Shown here one piece after another: positions 25,212-37,517 of a stretch of 64,000 nucleotides of DNA. The position numbers were made by a program, and so were the translations under genes. The notes beneath the pieces were generated by a model. The model was not told the DNA's origin and did no database searches. It worked only from the letters and a program-made list of their open reading frames with translations. Each line of letters begins with the position of its first letter. The stretch's first letter is position 1. The DNA comes from Anaeromyxobacter dehalogenans 2CP-1 (GTDB lineage Bacteria; Myxococcota; Myxococcia; Myxococcales; Anaeromyxobacteraceae), in contig NC_011891.1 in the NCBI RefSeq assembly GCF_000022145.1, forward strand, positions 2,926,001 through 2,990,000, in the 5' to 3' direction.

Positions 25212-25694
25212 TCAGCCGCGGGCGGGCGCCGGCCTCCCGCCGCCCGGCGGCACGCGCCGCTCGCGCAGCACCTCCGCGGTCTCGGTCTCGATGGTGCTCC
25301 GCGCCAGGGTGATCGCGGCGATGACCAGCACCGCCATCGCGGCCAGCATCGCCACCCCCAGGCCGAACACCAGCACCGGCAGCTCCGGCGGGACCGCCCA
25401 GTACGCCTGCGCCAGCCACAGCAGCGAGGTGACCACGAACGCGAACAGCGCGCCGTAGTTGAGCAGCAGCGCCCGCGAGTAGAGGCCGTGGCGGCGGTCC
25501 AGCACCTCCACCTGCTCCGCCACCGCCGCGCGCCGGGTCGCGTGCGGCGGGAGGGCGCGCCACTCGCGCGCCAGCTCGCGGAGCCGCGCGGCCATGCGGG
25601 CGGTCTGGTTGTCGAGGCCGAGCGCGATGAGCCCGCAGGCGGAGACCATCACCGCCGGCGTCACCGCCGCCGCGATCTGCTGGAGCGCGCCCAC
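25212..25694 (-). CDS. DUF2721-type membrane protein
   Basis: A 160-residue inner-membrane protein. The first helix is AAAVTPAVMVSACGLIALGLDNQTARMAARLREL, a pattern characteristic of DUF2721. A charged loop (LPPHATRRAAVAEQVEVLDRRHGLYSRA) follows, then two helices (LLLNYGALFAFVVTSLLWLAQAYW and LPVLVFGLGVAMLAAMAVLVIAAITLA) and a short cytoplasmic tail. The start is GTG. The function is unknown in all members I know of. It may be co-transcribed with the FmdB-type gene. Confidence 0.8.
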   Translation of the reverse strand: MGALQQIAAAVTPAVMVSACGLIALGLDNQTARMAARLRELAREWRALPPHATRRAAVAEQVEVLDRRHGLYSRALLLNYGALFAFVVTSLLWLAQAYWAVPPELPVLVFGLGVAMLAAMAVLVIAAITLARSTIETETAEVLRERRVPPGGGRPAPARG

Positions 25695-25779
25695 CGGCGT
25701 CCAAGATGGACACGGGCGGGCGCGCTGCCGCGCCGCTCCCCTCCCCTGCGGCCGGGGGAGCGGGCGCCGGGCGCGGGCG

Positions 25780-26400
25780 CTACCGGCGCCGGCCGCCCTT
25801 GCCGGCCCGGGTCGGTCGCCGGGCGCGGGGCGCCTCCGGCGCGGTCGGGCCCGGCGTGCCCATGAGCCGCGCGCGATCCCGGTCGTAGAGCCGGATCGCG
25901 TCGCGGAGCACCTCGAGCGCCTCGGAGCGCCCCTGCGGCGCGCGGACCAGCACCTTCTTGTTCTCGAGCGCCTTGTAGTCCTGGAAGAAGCGCTGCAGCT
26001 CGCGCAGGCGGTGCTGCGGCAGCTCCGAGACGTCCGAGTAGTCGGCGTAGTTCGGATCGTCGGCGTGGACGGCGATGAGCTTGTCGTCCTGCCCCTTGTC
26101 GTCGCGCATCTGCATCACGCCGATCACCTTCGCCTGCATGATGGCGAGCGGCTGGATCTGCTCGGAGCAGAGCACCAGGATGTCGAGCGGGTCGCCGTCG
26201 TCGCAGTAGGTGCGCGGCACGAAGCCGTAGTTCGCCGGGTAGTGCACGGCGGAGAACAGGATCCGGTCCACGAGCAGCAGCCCGGACTTCTTGTCCAGCT
26301 CGTACTTCACCTTCGAGCCGGTGGGGATCTCGATGATGGCGGGGATGGGATCCTCGACGAAGCGAGGCAGCTCCACGTCGTGCCACGGGTGATAGGCCAC
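25780..26400 (-). CDS. ppa: inorganic pyrophosphatase, family I
   Basis: A 206-residue soluble pyrophosphatase that hydrolyses PPi to drive biosynthesis. Family I markers are [56 protein letters not shown] (the Mg2+-binding D-x-D-P-x-D) and AVHADDPNY. It is 25-30 residues longer than the usual 175, because of a Pro/Arg-rich C-terminal tail after residue 180. The GTG start follows a good AAGGAAG site. The gene lies 36 nt upstream of cysE. Confidence 0.95.
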   Translation of the reverse strand: MAYHPWHDVELPRFVEDPIPAIIEIPTGSKVKYELDKKSGLLLVDRILFSAVHYPANYGFVPRTYCDDGDPLDILVLCSEQIQPLAIMQAKVIGVMQMRDDKGQDDKLIAVHADDPNYADYSDVSELPQHRLRELQRFFQDYKALENKKVLVRAPQGRSEALEVLRDAIRLYDRDRARLMGTPGPTAPEAPRARRPTRAGKGGRRR

Positions 26401-26436
26401 TGCGGTGCTTCCTTTCAGGGGCGCGGGCGCGCCGGA

Positions 26437-27371
26437 TCAGATGCCCGCGCCGTGCGCGAAGCGCTGCTCCCGGACCTCGGCCTGGGTGACGCGGCTGCCG
26501 GGCGGCAGGCTGGAGGTGACCCAGACGTTGCCGCCGACCGACGACCCCTTGCCGATGGTGATCCGGCCGAGGATGGTGGCGCCGGCGTATACCACGACGT
26601 CGTCCTCGACGATGGGGTGGCGATCGATTCCCTTGATCGGGTTGCCGTTCTCGTCCAGCGGGAAGCTCTTCGCGCCCAGGGTGACGCCCTGGTACAGCCG
26701 CACCCGGTCGCCGATGACCGAGGTCTCGCCGATGACCACGCCGGTGCCGTGGTCGATGAAGAAGCGCTCGCCGATCCGCGCGCCGGGGTGGATGTCGATG
26801 CCGGTGAGCGTGTGCGCGTGCTCGGTGATGATGCGCGGGATGAGCGGCACGCCCAGCACGTGGAGCTCGTGGGCGATGCGCTGGTTCGTCACCGCCATCA
26901 TCCCCGGGTACGCGAAGATCGCCTCGTCGCGGCTCTTCAGCGCCGGGTCGCCCTCGTAGGTCGCCTCCACGTCGGAGGCGACCAGGCGCCGGATCGCCGG
27001 GACGCGCCCGAGGAACGCCTTGGTGATCGCCTGCGCCTCCTCGAAGCAGTGCGTGCAGCCGTTCAGGTCGTGCCGCTCGGTGAACGCGAAGCCGCGCCGG
27101 ATCTGCTCCTCCAGCGCGCGCATGGCCCGGGCCAGGGTGGCGCCCACGAAGTAGTGCAGGCTCTCGTCGTGCAGGTCGCTGGTCCCGAAGTAGCCCGGGA
27201 ACAGCACCGCCCGCAGGTCCTCCACCACCCGGATGACCGCCTCGCGCGACGGCAGCGTCACCCGCCCGCCGGCGCCGAACGCCGCCGCCGCGTCGCGGCA
27301 GAGCGCGTCCACCACCGGCGCGAGCGCCACCTGGTCCACCGCCGGGGCCGCCGGAGCCTTCACGCCGTCGC

Positions 27372-27375
<4 letters not shown>
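26437..27375 (-). CDS. cysE: serine O-acetyltransferase
   Basis: A 312-residue serine acetyltransferase, which makes O-acetylserine for cysteine synthesis. The long helical N-terminal domain ([45 protein letters not shown]) is followed by a left-handed hexapeptide-repeat domain with the active-site signature [29 protein letters not shown]. It starts GTG at 27375, overlapping the cysK stop as GTGA, so the two enzymes are made together. This supports formation of a cysteine synthase complex. The length resembles EpsC/plant-like forms rather than the 273-residue E. coli CysE. Confidence 0.93.
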
Positions 27376-28301
<926 letters not shown>

Positions 28302-28353
28302 GTCGTCTCCTCGGGAGCCCCGACCTTATCAAACCGGCCGGCCGCCGTCCGAC

Positions 28354-30477
28354 TTAAGCCGCGGGCTCCGGGGACGCATCCTCGTCGGCCAGCGCGGCGT
28401 CGATCTCGGCCTCGGTGGCGGCGGCCACCGCCTCCGGGCTCGCCTCGGCGGGACCCCCGCCGGGCGCGCCGGCGGGCGCGCCGGACGGCTCGTCCGCGGC
28501 GATCGGCGGCGCGTCCGGTCGGTGGAAGAACGCGTGCACGGCCGCCGCCTGCCTCGGCCCGAAGCCCTCCACCTGCGCGATCTCCTCGGGCGTCGCCTCC
28601 CGGACGCGGCGCAGCGCGCCGAAGTGGCGCAGCAGCGCCCGCTTGCGGCCCTCCCCGATCCCCGGGATCTCCTCGAGCACGCTCTGGAAGTTCCGCTCGC
28701 GCCGCAGCTTGCGGTGGAACGTGATGGCGAAGCGGTGCGCCTCGTCGCGCAGCCGGGCCAGCAGGAACAGCTCCGCGGAGTTCTGCCGCAGCACCACCGG
28801 GTCCTTGCGGCCGGGCAGGAACACGCGCTCCGGGCTGCGCGCCAGCTCGGACACGAACCCCTTCTCCGCCGCCTCGGCCGCGTCCGCCAGGCGCGCCTCC
28901 GCGCGCCGCCCGCGCCGGCCCACCACCCGCGCCGTCCCGAGCGACGGGCCGTCCACCAGCCGGCTCTTGGCGAGCCCCACCAGCTCGACGAACGGCGCGT
29001 CGGGGTTGCCCGGCGACGGGCGCGTCGGGACGCCCAGGTCCTTCGCCGCCGCCAGCGCCGCGTTGAGCTGGCCCTTCCCGCCGTCGATCACGATGAGGTC
29101 GGGCAGCTGTCCCTCCCCCAGCGCCCGCCGCAGCCGGCGGGTGATGACCTCGTGCAGCATGGCGAAGTCGTCCTGCCCCGCCACCGCCTTCACCTTGTAG
29201 CGGCGGTAGTTCGCCTTGTCCGGCTCGCCGTCCTTCATCGACACGCCCGAGCCGACCGCGAGCGCGCCCTGGAACGTCGAGATGTCGTAGCACTCCATCC
29301 AGCGCGGCGGCCGCGCCAGGTGCAGCGCCCGGGCCACGGCGGCCAGCGCCTGCTCGCGCCGCTCGTCGTGCTCGTGCCAGGCCCGGAACCCCTGCTCCGC
29401 GTTGCGGCGGGCCACGTCGAGCAGGTCGGCCTTCGCGCCGCGCTGCGGGGTGAGCAGCCGCACCCGCCGCCCGCGCCGCTCCGAGAGCACGTCGGCGAGC
29501 GCCTCGGCCTGGACCGGCTCGAGCGGCACCAGGATCTCGTCCGGCGCGTCGGTGTGCTCGTAGTAGAGCGACAGGAACGAGGACAGGATCTCCTCGTCGG
29601 GGAACTCCTGCTCGCGGAACGGGTGCGCCTGCGCGTCCTGCAGCTTGCCGGCGCGCATGGAGAGGACCTGGACCACCAGGTCCGGCCCCTCGCGGTAGAG
29701 GCCGATGACGTCGCGATCGCCGCGATCCGACATCAGCACCCGCTGCTTCTCGAGGCTCCGCTCCACCGCCTGGAGCTGGTCGCGGAGCCGCGCCGCCTCC
29801 TCGAACCGCAACCCCTCCGCCGCGCCCGCCATGCGCCCGCGCAGGCGCTCCACCAGCTCGCCCTCGCGGCCCTCCAGGAACTCCACCGCGTCCTCGACCG
29901 ACTGCCGGTACTCCTCCGCCGCCACCTCGTAGACGCAGGGCGCCGGGCAGCGGTGGATCTGGTACAGGATGCAGGGCCGCTTGCGGTGGTCGAAGACGTG
30001 GTCGCTGCAGGTCCGGAGCTGGAAGTGCCGGTTCACCATGCGCAGCGTCTCGCGGATGGACGAGGCCGAGGAGTACGGGCCGAAGTAGCGCGCCCCCGGC
30101 TGCCGCTTCTCCCGGGCGCGCCGCACCTCCAGGCGCGGGTACGGGTGGCGCTCGTCGAGCTTCAGGACGATGAAGTCCTTGTCGTCGCGCAGCCGGACGT
30201 TGAAGCGCGGGCGGTGCTTCTTGATGAGCTCGTTCTCGAGGAGCACCGCCTCCTTCTCGGAGCGGGTGACGATCACCTCGAGGTCGCCGAGCAGCTCGTC
30301 GAGCAGCGCCACGAACGCGCGCTGATCGCCGCGGCCCGGGTCGAAGTAGGAGCGCACGCGCGAGCGCAGGCTGGACGCCTTGCCGACGTAGACCACCTCG
30401 CCGGCCCGGTCCTTCATGAGGTAGCAGCCCGGCTCGGCGGGCAGCTCGTCCAGCTTCCTGCGCAGGTTCGCGTCCAT
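28354..30477 (-). CDS. uvrC: excinuclease ABC subunit C
   Basis: A 707-residue UvrC, the nuclease that makes both incisions in nucleotide excision repair after UvrAB damage recognition. Domains in order: a GIY-YIG nuclease ([28 protein letters not shown]) within residues 15-95, a UVR motif near residue 210, the RNase H-like C-terminal nuclease ([17 protein letters not shown] and [15 protein letters not shown]), and a helix-hairpin-helix pair near 600. An acidic Ala/Pro-rich tail of about 60 residues extends the usual 600-620 length. The gene lies 122 nt after uvrB on the same strand. Confidence 0.96.
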   Translation of the reverse strand: MDANLRRKLDELPAEPGCYLMKDRAGEVVYVGKASSLRSRVRSYFDPGRGDQRAFVALLDELLGDLEVIVTRSEKEAVLLENELIKKHRPRFNVRLRDDKDFIVLKLDERHPYPRLEVRRAREKRQPGARYFGPYSSASSIRETLRMVNRHFQLRTCSDHVFDHRKRPCILYQIHRCPAPCVYEVAAEEYRQSVEDAVEFLEGREGELVERLRGRMAGAAEGLRFEEAARLRDQLQAVERSLEKQRVLMSDRGDRDVIGLYREGPDLVVQVLSMRAGKLQDAQAHPFREQEFPDEEILSSFLSLYYEHTDAPDEILVPLEPVQAEALADVLSERRGRRVRLLTPQRGAKADLLDVARRNAEQGFRAWHEHDERREQALAAVARALHLARPPRWMECYDISTFQGALAVGSGVSMKDGEPDKANYRRYKVKAVAGQDDFAMLHEVITRRLRRALGEGQLPDLIVIDGGKGQLNAALAAAKDLGVPTRPSPGNPDAPFVELVGLAKSRLVDGPSLGTARVVGRRGRRAEARLADAAEAAEKGFVSELARSPERVFLPGRKDPVVLRQNSAELFLLARLRDEAHRFAITFHRKLRRERNFQSVLEEIPGIGEGRKRALLRHFGALRRVREATPEEIAQVEGFGPRQAAAVHAFFHRPDAPPIAADEPSGAPAGAPGGGPAEASPEAVAAATEAEIDAALADEDASPEPAA

Positions 30478-30486
30478 CCGGGCAAG

Positions 30487-30492
30487 GAATTA
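30487..30492 (-). promoter_or_regulatory. -10-like TAATTC before uvrC
   Basis: The minus-strand TAATTC ends 9 nt before the uvrC ATG, in an otherwise GC-only stretch. The -35 (GTGATC at 17 bp) is poor. It may allow uvrC to be transcribed apart from uvrB. Confidence 0.25.
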
Positions 30493-30599
30493 CCCGGAAA
30501 CGGGGCGCCGATCACGCCCGTCCGCCCGGGCGGGCGGCGGGCGGGCGTCCGGGGCTGCCGCCGGTGGCGGTGCCGTGCGCGCCCGCGGCGCGCCCGCGC

Positions 30600-32699
30600 T
30601 CAGCGCCGGCGCCGGCGCTGCATGGGCCGCTTCGCCCCGCGCAGCTTGCCCATGGCGGCCGCGCTCGCCACCGCCCCGCTCCCCAGCGACCCCCTCGCCC
30701 CCGCGGCGCGCGCCGGCAGCCCGAGCTGCAGGTCCTTCAGCGCCTGCACCCGGTCGCGCAGCTGCGCCGCCTTCTCGAACTCCAGCGCGCGGGCCGCGTC
30801 CTGCATCTCGCGCTCGAGCGCCGCCACGATCTCCGGGAGCTGCTCGGGCCGGTACTCGGCGCCCTCCTCGGCCGCGAGCGGCACGGTCACGTAGTCCGCC
30901 TCGACCACCGCCATGCCGAGGTCGCTGATGTTCCGCTTCACGGTGGTGGGCGTGATGCCGTGCTCCGCGTTGTAGCGCTCCTGGATCTCGCGGCGGCGCC
31001 CGGTCTCGTCGATCGCCTGGCGCATCGAGGCGGTGATCGCGTCCGCGTAGAGCAGCACCCGGCCGTTCACGTTGCGCGCGGCGCGCCCGATGGTCTGGAT
31101 GAGCGACACCGCCGAGCGCAGGAAGCCCTCCTTGTCCGCGTCGAGCACGGCCACCAGCGAGACCTCGGGGATGTCGAGCCCCTCGCGCAGCAGGTTGATG
31201 CCGATGAGCACGTCGAACTCGCCGCGGCGCAGGTCGCGGATCACCGCGCTCCGCTCCAGCGTGTCGATGTCCGAGTGCAGGTACCGGCAGCGCACGCCGA
31301 CGTCGGTGAAGTACTCGGTGAGATCCTCCGCCATGCGCTTGGTGAGCGTGGTCACGAGCACCCGCTCCCCCGCCTCGGCCCGCTTGCGCACCTCGCCCAG
31401 CAGGTCGTCCACCTGGGAGCCCACCGGCCGGACCTCGATGTGCGGATCCACCAGCCCGGTGGGCCGGATGAGCTGCTCGACGACGACGCCCTGCGCCTGC
31501 TCCAGCTCGTACGCGGCGGGCGTCGCGGACACGTAGATGGCCTGGCGGACCAGCGCCTGGAACTCCTCGAACTTGAGCGGGCGGTTGTCGAGCGCGGAGG
31601 GGAGCCGGAACCCGAACTCCACCAGCGTCTCCTTGCGCGAGCGATCGCCCCGGTACATCGACCCGATCTGCGGGACCGTCTGGTGCGACTCGTCGATGAC
31701 GAGGAGGAAGTCCTCCGGGAAGTAGTCGAGGAGGCAGGGCGGCGGATCGCCCGCCTTCCGTCCGGAGAGCCACCGCGAGTAGTTCTCGATGCCCGGGCAG
31801 AAGCCCATCTGCTCCAGCATCTCCAGGTCGAACATCGTCCGCTGCTCGAGCCGCTGCGCCTCGACCAGCTTGTTCGCCGCCTTCAGCTCGCCGAGCCGCT
31901 CGCGCAGCTCCTCGCGGACGCCGGCGATGGCGCGCGCCCGGACCTCCGGCGCCGACACGTAGTGGCTGTTCGGGAAGATCGCGACCTTGTCCAGCTCGGC
32001 GAGCGTGGCGCCGCGGAGCGGGTCGAACTCGTGGATCGACTCGACCACGTCGCCGAAGAACTCGATGCGGACCGCGCGGTCCTCCTCGTACGGCGGGAAC
32101 ACCTCGATGGTGTCGCCGCGCACCCGGAACGTGCCGCGGTGGAAGTCGAGGTCGTTCCGCTCGTACTGGATGTCGATGAGCGAGCGGATGAAGCGGTCGC
32201 GCAGGAACTCCTGGCCGCGCTCGAGGCGCTGCAGCAGGCCGTGGTAGGCCTCGGCGGTGCCGAGGCCGTAGATGCACGAGACGGAGGCCACGATGAGCAC
32301 GTCGTTCCGGGTGAGCAGCGCGTGGGTGGCCGCGTGGCGCATCCGGTCGATCTCGTCGTTGATGGACGAGTCCTTCTCGATGTACGTGTCCGTCGAGGGG
32401 ACGTACGCCTCGGGCTGGTAGTAGTCGTAGTAGCTGACGAAGTAGTGCACCGCGGCGGTCGGGAAGAGCTCCTTGAACTCCGCGTAGAGCTGGGCCGCCA
32501 GCGTCTTGTTGTGGGCGATGACGAGCGTGGGGCGCTTCACCTCGGCGACCACGTTCGCGACGGTGAACGTCTTCCCGGAGCCGGTGACGCCGAGCAGCAC
32601 CTGGTGGCGCTCGCCGCGGCGCAGGCCGTCGGTCAGCTCGGTGATGGCCCGCGGCTGGTCGCCGGTGGGCTGGAACGCGCTCTGGAGGTCGAAGGGCAC
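30600..32699 (-). CDS. uvrB: excinuclease ABC subunit B
   Basis: A 699-residue UvrB, the damage-verifying helicase-like subunit of nucleotide excision repair. Walker A is GVTGSGKT at residues 37-44. The DNA-clamping beta-hairpin is [20 protein letters not shown], the DEAD-like box is [11 protein letters not shown], and a UVR motif ([25 protein letters not shown]) sits near the C-terminus for UvrC contact. The C-terminus adds a basic run of Arg. The start is GTG (opening [18 protein letters not shown]), with a promoter only 6 nt away. Confidence 0.97.
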   Translation of the reverse strand: MPFDLQSAFQPTGDQPRAITELTDGLRRGERHQVLLGVTGSGKTFTVANVVAEVKRPTLVIAHNKTLAAQLYAEFKELFPTAAVHYFVSYYDYYQPEAYVPSTDTYIEKDSSINDEIDRMRHAATHALLTRNDVLIVASVSCIYGLGTAEAYHGLLQRLERGQEFLRDRFIRSLIDIQYERNDLDFHRGTFRVRGDTIEVFPPYEEDRAVRIEFFGDVVESIHEFDPLRGATLAELDKVAIFPNSHYVSAPEVRARAIAGVREELRERLGELKAANKLVEAQRLEQRTMFDLEMLEQMGFCPGIENYSRWLSGRKAGDPPPCLLDYFPEDFLLVIDESHQTVPQIGSMYRGDRSRKETLVEFGFRLPSALDNRPLKFEEFQALVRQAIYVSATPAAYELEQAQGVVVEQLIRPTGLVDPHIEVRPVGSQVDDLLGEVRKRAEAGERVLVTTLTKRMAEDLTEYFTDVGVRCRYLHSDIDTLERSAVIRDLRRGEFDVLIGINLLREGLDIPEVSLVAVLDADKEGFLRSAVSLIQTIGRAARNVNGRVLLYADAITASMRQAIDETGRRREIQERYNAEHGITPTTVKRNISDLGMAVVEADYVTVPLAAEEGAEYRPEQLPEIVAALEREMQDAARALEFEKAAQLRDRVQALKDLQLGLPARAAGARGSLGSGAVASAAAMGKLRGAKRPMQRRRRR

Positions 32700-32705
32700 C
32701 GCGGG

Positions 32706-32733
32706 AATGTAACAGCCCTCCCCGGCGGGTTCA
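32706..32733 (-). promoter_or_regulatory. promoter TGAACC-16-TACATT for uvrB
   Basis: Minus strand: -35-like TGAACC at 32733-32728, a 16-bp spacer, and -10 TACATT at 32711-32706. The GTG start is 6 nt downstream, so the predicted transcript begins at about the start codon. The stretch GTTACATTCCCGCG closely resembles GTTACGTTTCCCCGCG before the dnaJ-like gene. No SOS box is seen. Confidence 0.5.
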
Positions 32734-32782
32734 GCGGCCCCTTGCCGCGGGTTCCAGGCCCCACCTCGCTTCCCACCCAGAG

Positions 32783-32788
32783 TAATCT
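32783..32788 (+). promoter_or_regulatory. -10-like TAATCT before Cys-rich lipoprotein gene
   Basis: TAATCT lies 24 nt before the ATG at 32813, leaving room for a short leader with an AAAGG ribosome site. The -35 is not recognisable. Confidence 0.35.
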
Positions 32789-32812
32789 GGAGCCCCGCTC
32801 CGAAAGGCCCCC

Positions 32813-34045
32813 ATGCACCCGCTCGTCCACGCCGTCCGCGCCGTCCCCCTGGTCCTCGCCCTCGCGCTCGCGGCGTGCAGCGGGGGCTCGAAGGCGTCGT
32901 GCCCGGCCGGCCAGACCGACTGCGGCGGCACCTGCGTCGACCTGCAGTCGAGCACGATCCACTGCGGCGCCTGCCTCCACGCGTGCGCGGCCGGCGCGGC
33001 CTGCACGGCGGGCGCGTGCGCCTGCCCGGCCGGGCAGATCCCCTGCGGCGGGCGGTGCGTGGATCCGGCCACCGACGCCGCGAACTGCGGGGCCTGCGGC
33101 CACGCGTGCGGCCTCGGCACCTGCGCCGGCGGCGCCTGCGCCTGCGCGGCGGGCGCGAGCGCCTGCCCGGGCGCGAACCCGGAGTGCGTGGACCTCCAGG
33201 CGGACCGGACCCACTGCGGCGCCTGCGACGTCGCCTGCGGGCAGCCGGCGCCGGACTGCGCGGCCGGCGCGTGCACCTGCAGCCCGCCCCGGACCGCCTG
33301 CGGCGCGGCCTGCACCGACACCCGCATCGACGCGTCGAACTGCGGCGCCTGCGGCACCGTCTGCCCGCTCACCAACGACGTGTGCCTGGGCGGGACGTGC
33401 CAGTGCCCGTCCGCCCTGCCCGACGTCTGCCCGGCGGCCGGCTCGCCGCAGACCTGCGTGAGCCTCGCGCACGACGTGCGGAACTGCGGCGCCTGCGGTC
33501 ACGCCTGCGCCGCCGGCCAGGACTGCGTCGACGGGACCTGCGCCTGCCCGGCCGGGACGGTCGTGTGCGGGACCGGGAGCGGCGCCGTCTGCACCGACCT
33601 CCTCTCGGACCCCGCCAGCTGCGGCACGTGCGGTACCGCGTGCGCACCGGGGACGGCGTGCAGCGGCGGCCGCTGCCTGTGTCCGACCGGCGCGCCGCTC
33701 GCGTGCGGCGGGGGCTGCTGCGCCGGCACCGGCTGCTGCGAGGCGGGGACGGCCTGCCAGACGGCCCACGACAACGGTCTCGGGCAGAAGTACTACGACT
33801 GCGGCGCCCTGGACGAGCACACCCGGGCCCAGGCCGTCCTCGCGGCGCTGGCCTGGAGCGGCACGGGGACGACGTACGACGGCAGCACGATCTGCGGGAC
33901 GTTCTGCCTCTGCCGGGAGACGGGCACCCAGGCGGCGGTCTGGTGCTACGCCGGCAGCCCGATGAAGGGCCTCGCCACCGTCAGCAACGTCGGGTCGTGC
34001 GCGATCGCCACCTGCCCCTTCGCGGGCGGCGTCGCCTGGCACTAG
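32813..34045 (+). CDS. Cys-rich repeat lipoprotein (Stig1-like)
   Basis: A 410-residue lipoprotein: signal [12 protein letters not shown] with Cys22 as the lipidation site, then about six tandem repeats of roughly 40-45 residues (about 25-290). Each repeat follows CPAG..(D/P)CGG.CVD...[15 protein letters not shown]. The repeats carry six to eight Cys each and resemble Stig1-type domains, which expand in myxobacteria. The last 110 residues are a different, non-repeated Cys-containing domain ([21 protein letters not shown]...). It is probably disulfide-rich and exposed at the cell surface. The function is unknown. Confidence 0.85.
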   Translation: MHPLVHAVRAVPLVLALALAACSGGSKASCPAGQTDCGGTCVDLQSSTIHCGACLHACAAGAACTAGACACPAGQIPCGGRCVDPATDAANCGACGHACGLGTCAGGACACAAGASACPGANPECVDLQADRTHCGACDVACGQPAPDCAAGACTCSPPRTACGAACTDTRIDASNCGACGTVCPLTNDVCLGGTCQCPSALPDVCPAAGSPQTCVSLAHDVRNCGACGHACAAGQDCVDGTCACPAGTVVCGTGSGAVCTDLLSDPASCGTCGTACAPGTACSGGRCLCPTGAPLACGGGCCAGTGCCEAGTACQTAHDNGLGQKYYDCGALDEHTRAQAVLAALAWSGTGTTYDGSTICGTFCLCRETGTQAAVWCYAGSPMKGLATVSNVGSCAIATCPFAGGVAWH

Positions 34046-34076
34046 CCGGAGCGAGGTCCGTCCCCCTGGAACCTGC

Positions 34077-34105
34077 TCGACTTTTCACCACCCTGCGGCT
34101 ACGTT
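34077..34105 (+). promoter_or_regulatory. promoter TCGACT-17-TACGTT for cspA
   Basis: -35-like TCGACT at 34077-34082, a 17-bp spacer, and -10 TACGTT at 34100-34105. The predicted leader is about 72 nt, in keeping with the long structured 5' leaders of cold-shock genes. Confidence 0.45.
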
Positions 34106-34183
34106 ACAGGCGTCCCACGCCTCTGGCGCGGCTCGGGGCCGACGGGAAGTGTATCCCGGACGAACACGGAAAGAAGTGTGCAG

Positions 34184-34387
34184 ATGGCGAGTGGTACTGT
34201 GAAGTGGTTCAATGACGCGAAGGGCTTCGGCTTCATCTCCCAGGACGGTGGCGGCGAGGACGTGTTCGTCCACCACACCGCGATCGTCGCCGAGGGCTTC
34301 CGCAGCCTGCAGGAAGGGCAGCGGGTGGAGTTCGAGGTGAAGAAGGGCCCCAAGGGGCTGCAGGCCGCGAACGTCCGGGGGGCGTAG
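34184..34387 (+). CDS. cspA: cold-shock protein, CspA family
   Basis: A 67-residue single cold-shock domain that binds single-stranded RNA or DNA and melts mRNA structure. RNP1 is KGFGFISQ and RNP2 is DVFVHHTAI, with the usual start [14 protein letters not shown] prefer the ATG at 34184 over a GTG two codons earlier, since AAAGAAG is then 7-8 nt upstream. A long leader precedes it and a strong terminator hairpin follows, so it is a single-gene transcript. The unusual C-terminal end is VRGA. Confidence 0.96.
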   Translation: MASGTVKWFNDAKGFGFISQDGGGEDVFVHHTAIVAEGFRSLQEGQRVEFEVKKGPKGLQAANVRGA

Positions 34388-34416
34388 CCGCCGGTCGGAG
34401 TCGCACGTGTCGTGGG

Positions 34417-34445
34417 GGCCCGGCCGCTCGGCCGGGCCTTCGCGC
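34417..34445 (+). terminator. terminator hairpin after cspA
   Basis: A perfect 9-bp stem GGCCCGGCC/GGCCGGGCC with a GCTC loop (34417-34438), followed by TTCGCGC. It lies 30 nt after the cspA stop. The T-run is short, as expected in this genome. Confidence 0.6.
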
Positions 34446-34477
34446 TTTAGGCCCCCAACCTCGAAGGAGCGCACACC

Positions 34478-34669
34478 ATGGCCTTCCACCCCGGAGCGAC
34501 CAAGCGGCAGAAGGAAGCGGCGCGGCGAGACAAGCAGCGCCACAAGGAAGAGAAGAAGGAGCAGCGCAAGCGCGAGAAGGCCTCGCGCGAGTCGAACCCC
34601 CTCGCCCCCGGCGAGGATCCGGACATCGCCGGCATCGTCCCCGGCCCGCAGCCGCCGCTCGAGGAATGA
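34478..34669 (+). CDS. small basic hypothetical protein
   Basis: A 63-residue protein with a clear GAAGGAG ribosome site before its ATG. Residues 8-40 are a highly charged Lys/Arg/Glu helix (RQKEAARRDKQRHKEEKKEQRKREK), and the rest is a Pro/Asp-rich tail (PLAPGEDPDIAGIVPGPQPPLEE). It could be a nucleic-acid-binding or ribosome-associated small protein, but no known family is recognised. Codon choice matches the neighbours, which supports it as a real gene. It lies between the cspA terminator and the convergent cysS. Confidence 0.75.
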   Translation: MAFHPGATKRQKEAARRDKQRHKEEKKEQRKREKASRESNPLAPGEDPDIAGIVPGPQPPLEE

Positions 34670-34700
34670 GCCGGCGAGGCGCGCGGCCGCGCGCCTGCCC

Positions 34701-36146
<1,446 letters not shown>

Positions 36147-36180
36147 CTCTGTCGTGTCCCGTTCGTCGGCGGGGTCCGGC

Positions 36181-37341
36181 TCAGCCGGCCGCGCGCACCA
36201 GCAGGGCGATCGCGTGCGCGGCGACGCCCTCCTCGCGGCCGACGAAGCCCATGCCCTCGCCGGTGGTGGCCTTCACGTTGACCTGCGCCGGGGAGATCCC
36301 GAGCGCGCCGGCCAGCCGCGCGCGCATCTCCTCGGCGCGCGGCGCGATCTTGGGCCGCCTCGCGGCCAGCGTCACGTCGCAGTTCCCCACCCGCCAGCCG
36401 CGCTCGGCCGCCTTCGCCGCGATCTCGCGGAGCAGCGCCAGCGAGGAGACGCCCTTCCAGCGCGGGTCGGTGTCGGGAAAGTGCCGGCCGAGGTCGCCGA
36501 GCCCGGCCGCGCCCAGGATGGCGTCGCCGATGGCGTGCGCGCAGACGTCGGCGTCGGAGTGGCCGAGCAGGCCGTCGCCCTCGAACTCCACGCCGCCGAG
36601 CACGAGCCGCCGGCCCGGCGCGAAGCGGTGGGTGTCGTAGCCCACGCCGGTCGCGACCGGCGCCTCGAGCAGCGCGCGGGCGCGGCGCACGTCGTCCGGC
36701 CCGGTGATCTTGAAGTTACCGGCCTCGCCCGGCACGAGCGTGACCGGCGCCCCGGCCGCCTCCACCAGCGCGCACTCGTCGGTGGCGGCGGAGGCGGACG
36801 GCCCGGCCGCGGCGTAGGCCTGCTCGAGCACCGCGCGGCGGAAGCCCTGCGGCGTCTGCGCCAGCCACACCGTGCGGCGGTCCAGCGTCTCGAGGACGCG
36901 CGGCACCGCGGCGCCGGCCTCGGCGCGCTTCACGGTGTCGGTCGCCGGCAAGGCCGCGAGCGCCGCGCCGTCGCGCGCGGCGGCATCGGCCACCCGCGCC
37001 GCCAGCCCCGCGCTCGCGAACGGCCGGGCGGCGTCGTGCACGAGCACCACCGCGCCGTCGGCGGCGGCGAGCCCGTTGCGCACCGAGTCGGCCCGCGCCG
37101 GGCCGCCGGCCACGGCCCGCACCGGCTTCCCCAGCCCGGCCACCTCCGCCTCGCCGCGCGCCTCGTCGCCGGGCGGGACCACCACCACCAGCCCGTCCAC
37201 CGCGTCGCAGGCCGCGAGCACCCGCGCCGAGCGGCGCAGCACCGTCTCGCCGCCCAGGGATAGCCACTGCTTCGCGACGCCGGCCCGCTGCCCCGAGCCG
37301 CCCGCCGCCAGGATCCCGATCACGCGCTCGCCGCGGATCAC
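36181..37341 (-). CDS. ispDF: bifunctional IspD-IspF (MEP pathway)
   Basis: A 386-residue fusion of two enzymes of non-mevalonate isoprenoid synthesis. Residues 1 to about 225 are IspD, 2-C-methyl-D-erythritol 4-phosphate cytidylyltransferase (ILAAGGSGQRAGVAKQWLSLGG, VLVHDAARPF, TDTVKR). The rest is IspF, MECDP synthase (GVGYDTHRFAPGRRLVLGGVEFEG, LLGHSDADVCAHAIGDAILGAAGLGDLGRHFPDTDP). The intervening IspE step is absent here. I chose GTG at 37341 because GGAGGCGACGAG precedes it; an ATG at 37410 would add a non-conserved Ala/Gly-rich leader. Confidence 0.94.
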   Translation of the reverse strand: MIRGERVIGILAAGGSGQRAGVAKQWLSLGGETVLRRSARVLAACDAVDGLVVVVPPGDEARGEAEVAGLGKPVRAVAGGPARADSVRNGLAAADGAVVLVHDAARPFASAGLAARVADAAARDGAALAALPATDTVKRAEAGAAVPRVLETLDRRTVWLAQTPQGFRRAVLEQAYAAAGPSASAATDECALVEAAGAPVTLVPGEAGNFKITGPDDVRRARALLEAPVATGVGYDTHRFAPGRRLVLGGVEFEGDGLLGHSDADVCAHAIGDAILGAAGLGDLGRHFPDTDPRWKGVSSLALLREIAAKAAERGWRVGNCDVTLAARRPKIAPRAEEMRARLAGALGISPAQVNVKATTGEGMGFVGREEGVAAHAIALLVRAAG

Positions 37342-37465
37342 CTCGTCGCCTCCTCGCGGCGCGCGCGCCGCCCGTCCCGCGGCGCCGGCTGGCACCGCCC
37401 CTGCTATCACCCGGACGCGTGCCGCACCCGGGCCCAGACGTCAAGCGATCCGCGCGGAGACGCGA

Positions 37466-37495
37466 CCGCCGCGCGGACTTCCGTCCGTGCGGCGG
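37466..37495 (-). terminator. hairpin downstream of cdnL
   Basis: On the minus strand, 22 nt after the cdnL stop, there is a 13-bp stem with one mismatch (CCGCCGC-A-CGGAC, loop GGAA, then GTCCG-C-GCGGCGG). It probably ends or protects the cdnL message. There is no T-run. Confidence 0.5.
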
Positions 37496-37517
37496 CCCCG
37501 GATCCCGCGGAGGGGGA

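Noticed and set aside
30513-30570. CCGCCCGGGCGG-type palindromes in the uvrB-uvrC gap as a terminator
   Set aside because: Several alternative G/C pairings exist, no T-run follows, and similar short palindromes occur throughout the window by composition alone.
37342-37410. Upstream ATG start for ispDF
   Set aside because: The added 23 residues are Ala/Gly/Arg filler, while the GTG at 37341 has a good ribosome site and fits IspD length.
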